NCBI GenBank assembly: GCA_027886175.1
Contig: JAJNNQ010000006.1
Location: forward strand, 13,607,001 to 13,671,000
Length of the DNA: 64,000 nt
Origin: Phylloscopus collybita
Lineage: Eukaryota > Chordata > Aves > Passeriformes > Phylloscopidae
Direction: 5' to 3'
A model generated the notes under the pieces. That model was given only the letters and a program-made list of their open reading frames with translations. It had not been told where the DNA came from and did no database searches. Both the position numbers and the translations under genes were made by a program. Positions within the stretch are counted from its first letter, which is position 1; every line of letters begins with the position of its first letter. Below are positions 63,790-64,000 of this stretch, in pieces.

Positions 63790-64000
63790 TGTTAACACTG
63801 TTATAATTTCACCACGAATAATCTCTGGCTCTTGTGTATTACTTCTAATCCTCCTCAGGTACTGGGCTGTCTGTAAAAGCCACTTCTGTCTGATGCTGTC
63901 ATCACTCTGTTCTGCTGCTGCAGCACTGAATGTGTGGCAGGCAAATGCACTCTTGATCTCTCTGAGGATAATTTTAGTCATATCTAAGCTGGCAGGACAT
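63790..64000 (-). CDS. Candidate partial coding exon at the window edge, unknown protein
   Basis: On the minus strand a frame is open from the window edge to a stop at 63754-63756. Its first 60 or so codons look coding: mixed, balanced composition with regular charged and aliphatic spacing (for example REIKSAFACHTFSAAAAEQ, then KWLLQTAQYLRRIRSN), as in an amphipathic alpha-helical protein. Its codons are also less AT-rich than the flanking DNA. The true left end is unclear: possible splice donors lie just after the RSNTQEPEIIRG stretch, and past it the sequence becomes AT-rich with an unlikely LFGLLF ending. A 'cctgccag' acceptor-like site lies within about 15 bases of the window end, otherwise the exon runs outside. 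I do not recognise the family. If real, transcription runs leftwards and part of this window would be its intron or 3' flank. Confidence 0.3.

Noticed and set aside
1..64000. tRNA, rRNA, CRISPR array or bacterial-type operon
   Set aside because: No cloverleaf, rRNA signature, spaced direct-repeat array or tightly packed co-directional genes were seen by eye; covariance-model searches could still find small ncRNAs.

Overview
The window looks like a gene-poor, AT-rich stretch of a bird nuclear genome, either intergenic or a large intron. The evidence is repeat content. There are several 5'-truncated CR1 LINEs, with the avian-type CR1 3' end of short 8-bp repeats and a recognisable reverse-transcriptase remnant. 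There is one long solo LTR of a type I recall from finch-like birds. Overall repeat density is low, and the remaining repeats are very old CR1/L2/MIR-like relics of the kind shared by amniotes. I cannot name the species; a passerine or other neoavian bird fits best. No complete protein-coding gene, rRNA, tRNA, CRISPR array or bacterial-type operon is visible.

Layout. 1-8.3 kb is single-copy AT-rich DNA with traces of ancient CR1 (about 4.7 kb, and 8.32-8.67 kb followed by a CT microsatellite). 13.17-14.63 kb is the best-preserved element, a minus-strand CR1 with an ORF2 remnant carrying reverse-transcriptase motifs A and C but broken by a deletion, a nonsense codon and at least one frameshift. 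17.65-17.85 kb is a 198-nt tract built only of A and C. 22.5 kb holds a short CR1 tail joined to a GTTTT repeat. 23.67-25.07 kb is a solo LTR on the minus strand, inside which a 39/40-bp unit has expanded to ten copies. 29.36-29.66 kb is a MIR/L2-tailed SINE-like relic split by a run of 68 T. 32.44-33.18 kb is a second, older minus-strand CR1. 43.0-43.75 kb and 57.5-59.37 kb resemble ancient plus-strand L2-type LINE remains. 54.96-55.23 kb is a plus-strand CR1 3' end. At the extreme right edge (63.79-64.0 kb, minus strand) lies the only stretch that reads like a genuine host coding exon; I do not recognise its protein.

Most long open frames are explained by repeats: the LTR minisatellite (a 13-codon period keeps frames open), the A/C tract, the poly-T run, and the pyrimidine-rich L2-like block. 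Some unique AT-rich intervals (about 7.4, 32.1, 38.2 and 60.4-61.0 kb) are dense in homeodomain, E-box or CCAAT-like motifs and could be conserved regulatory elements, but this needs cross-species alignment. I found no convincing undescribed gene system. The most useful leads are the edge exon, the minisatellite inside the LTR, the poly-T-split SINE and the L2-like blocks.
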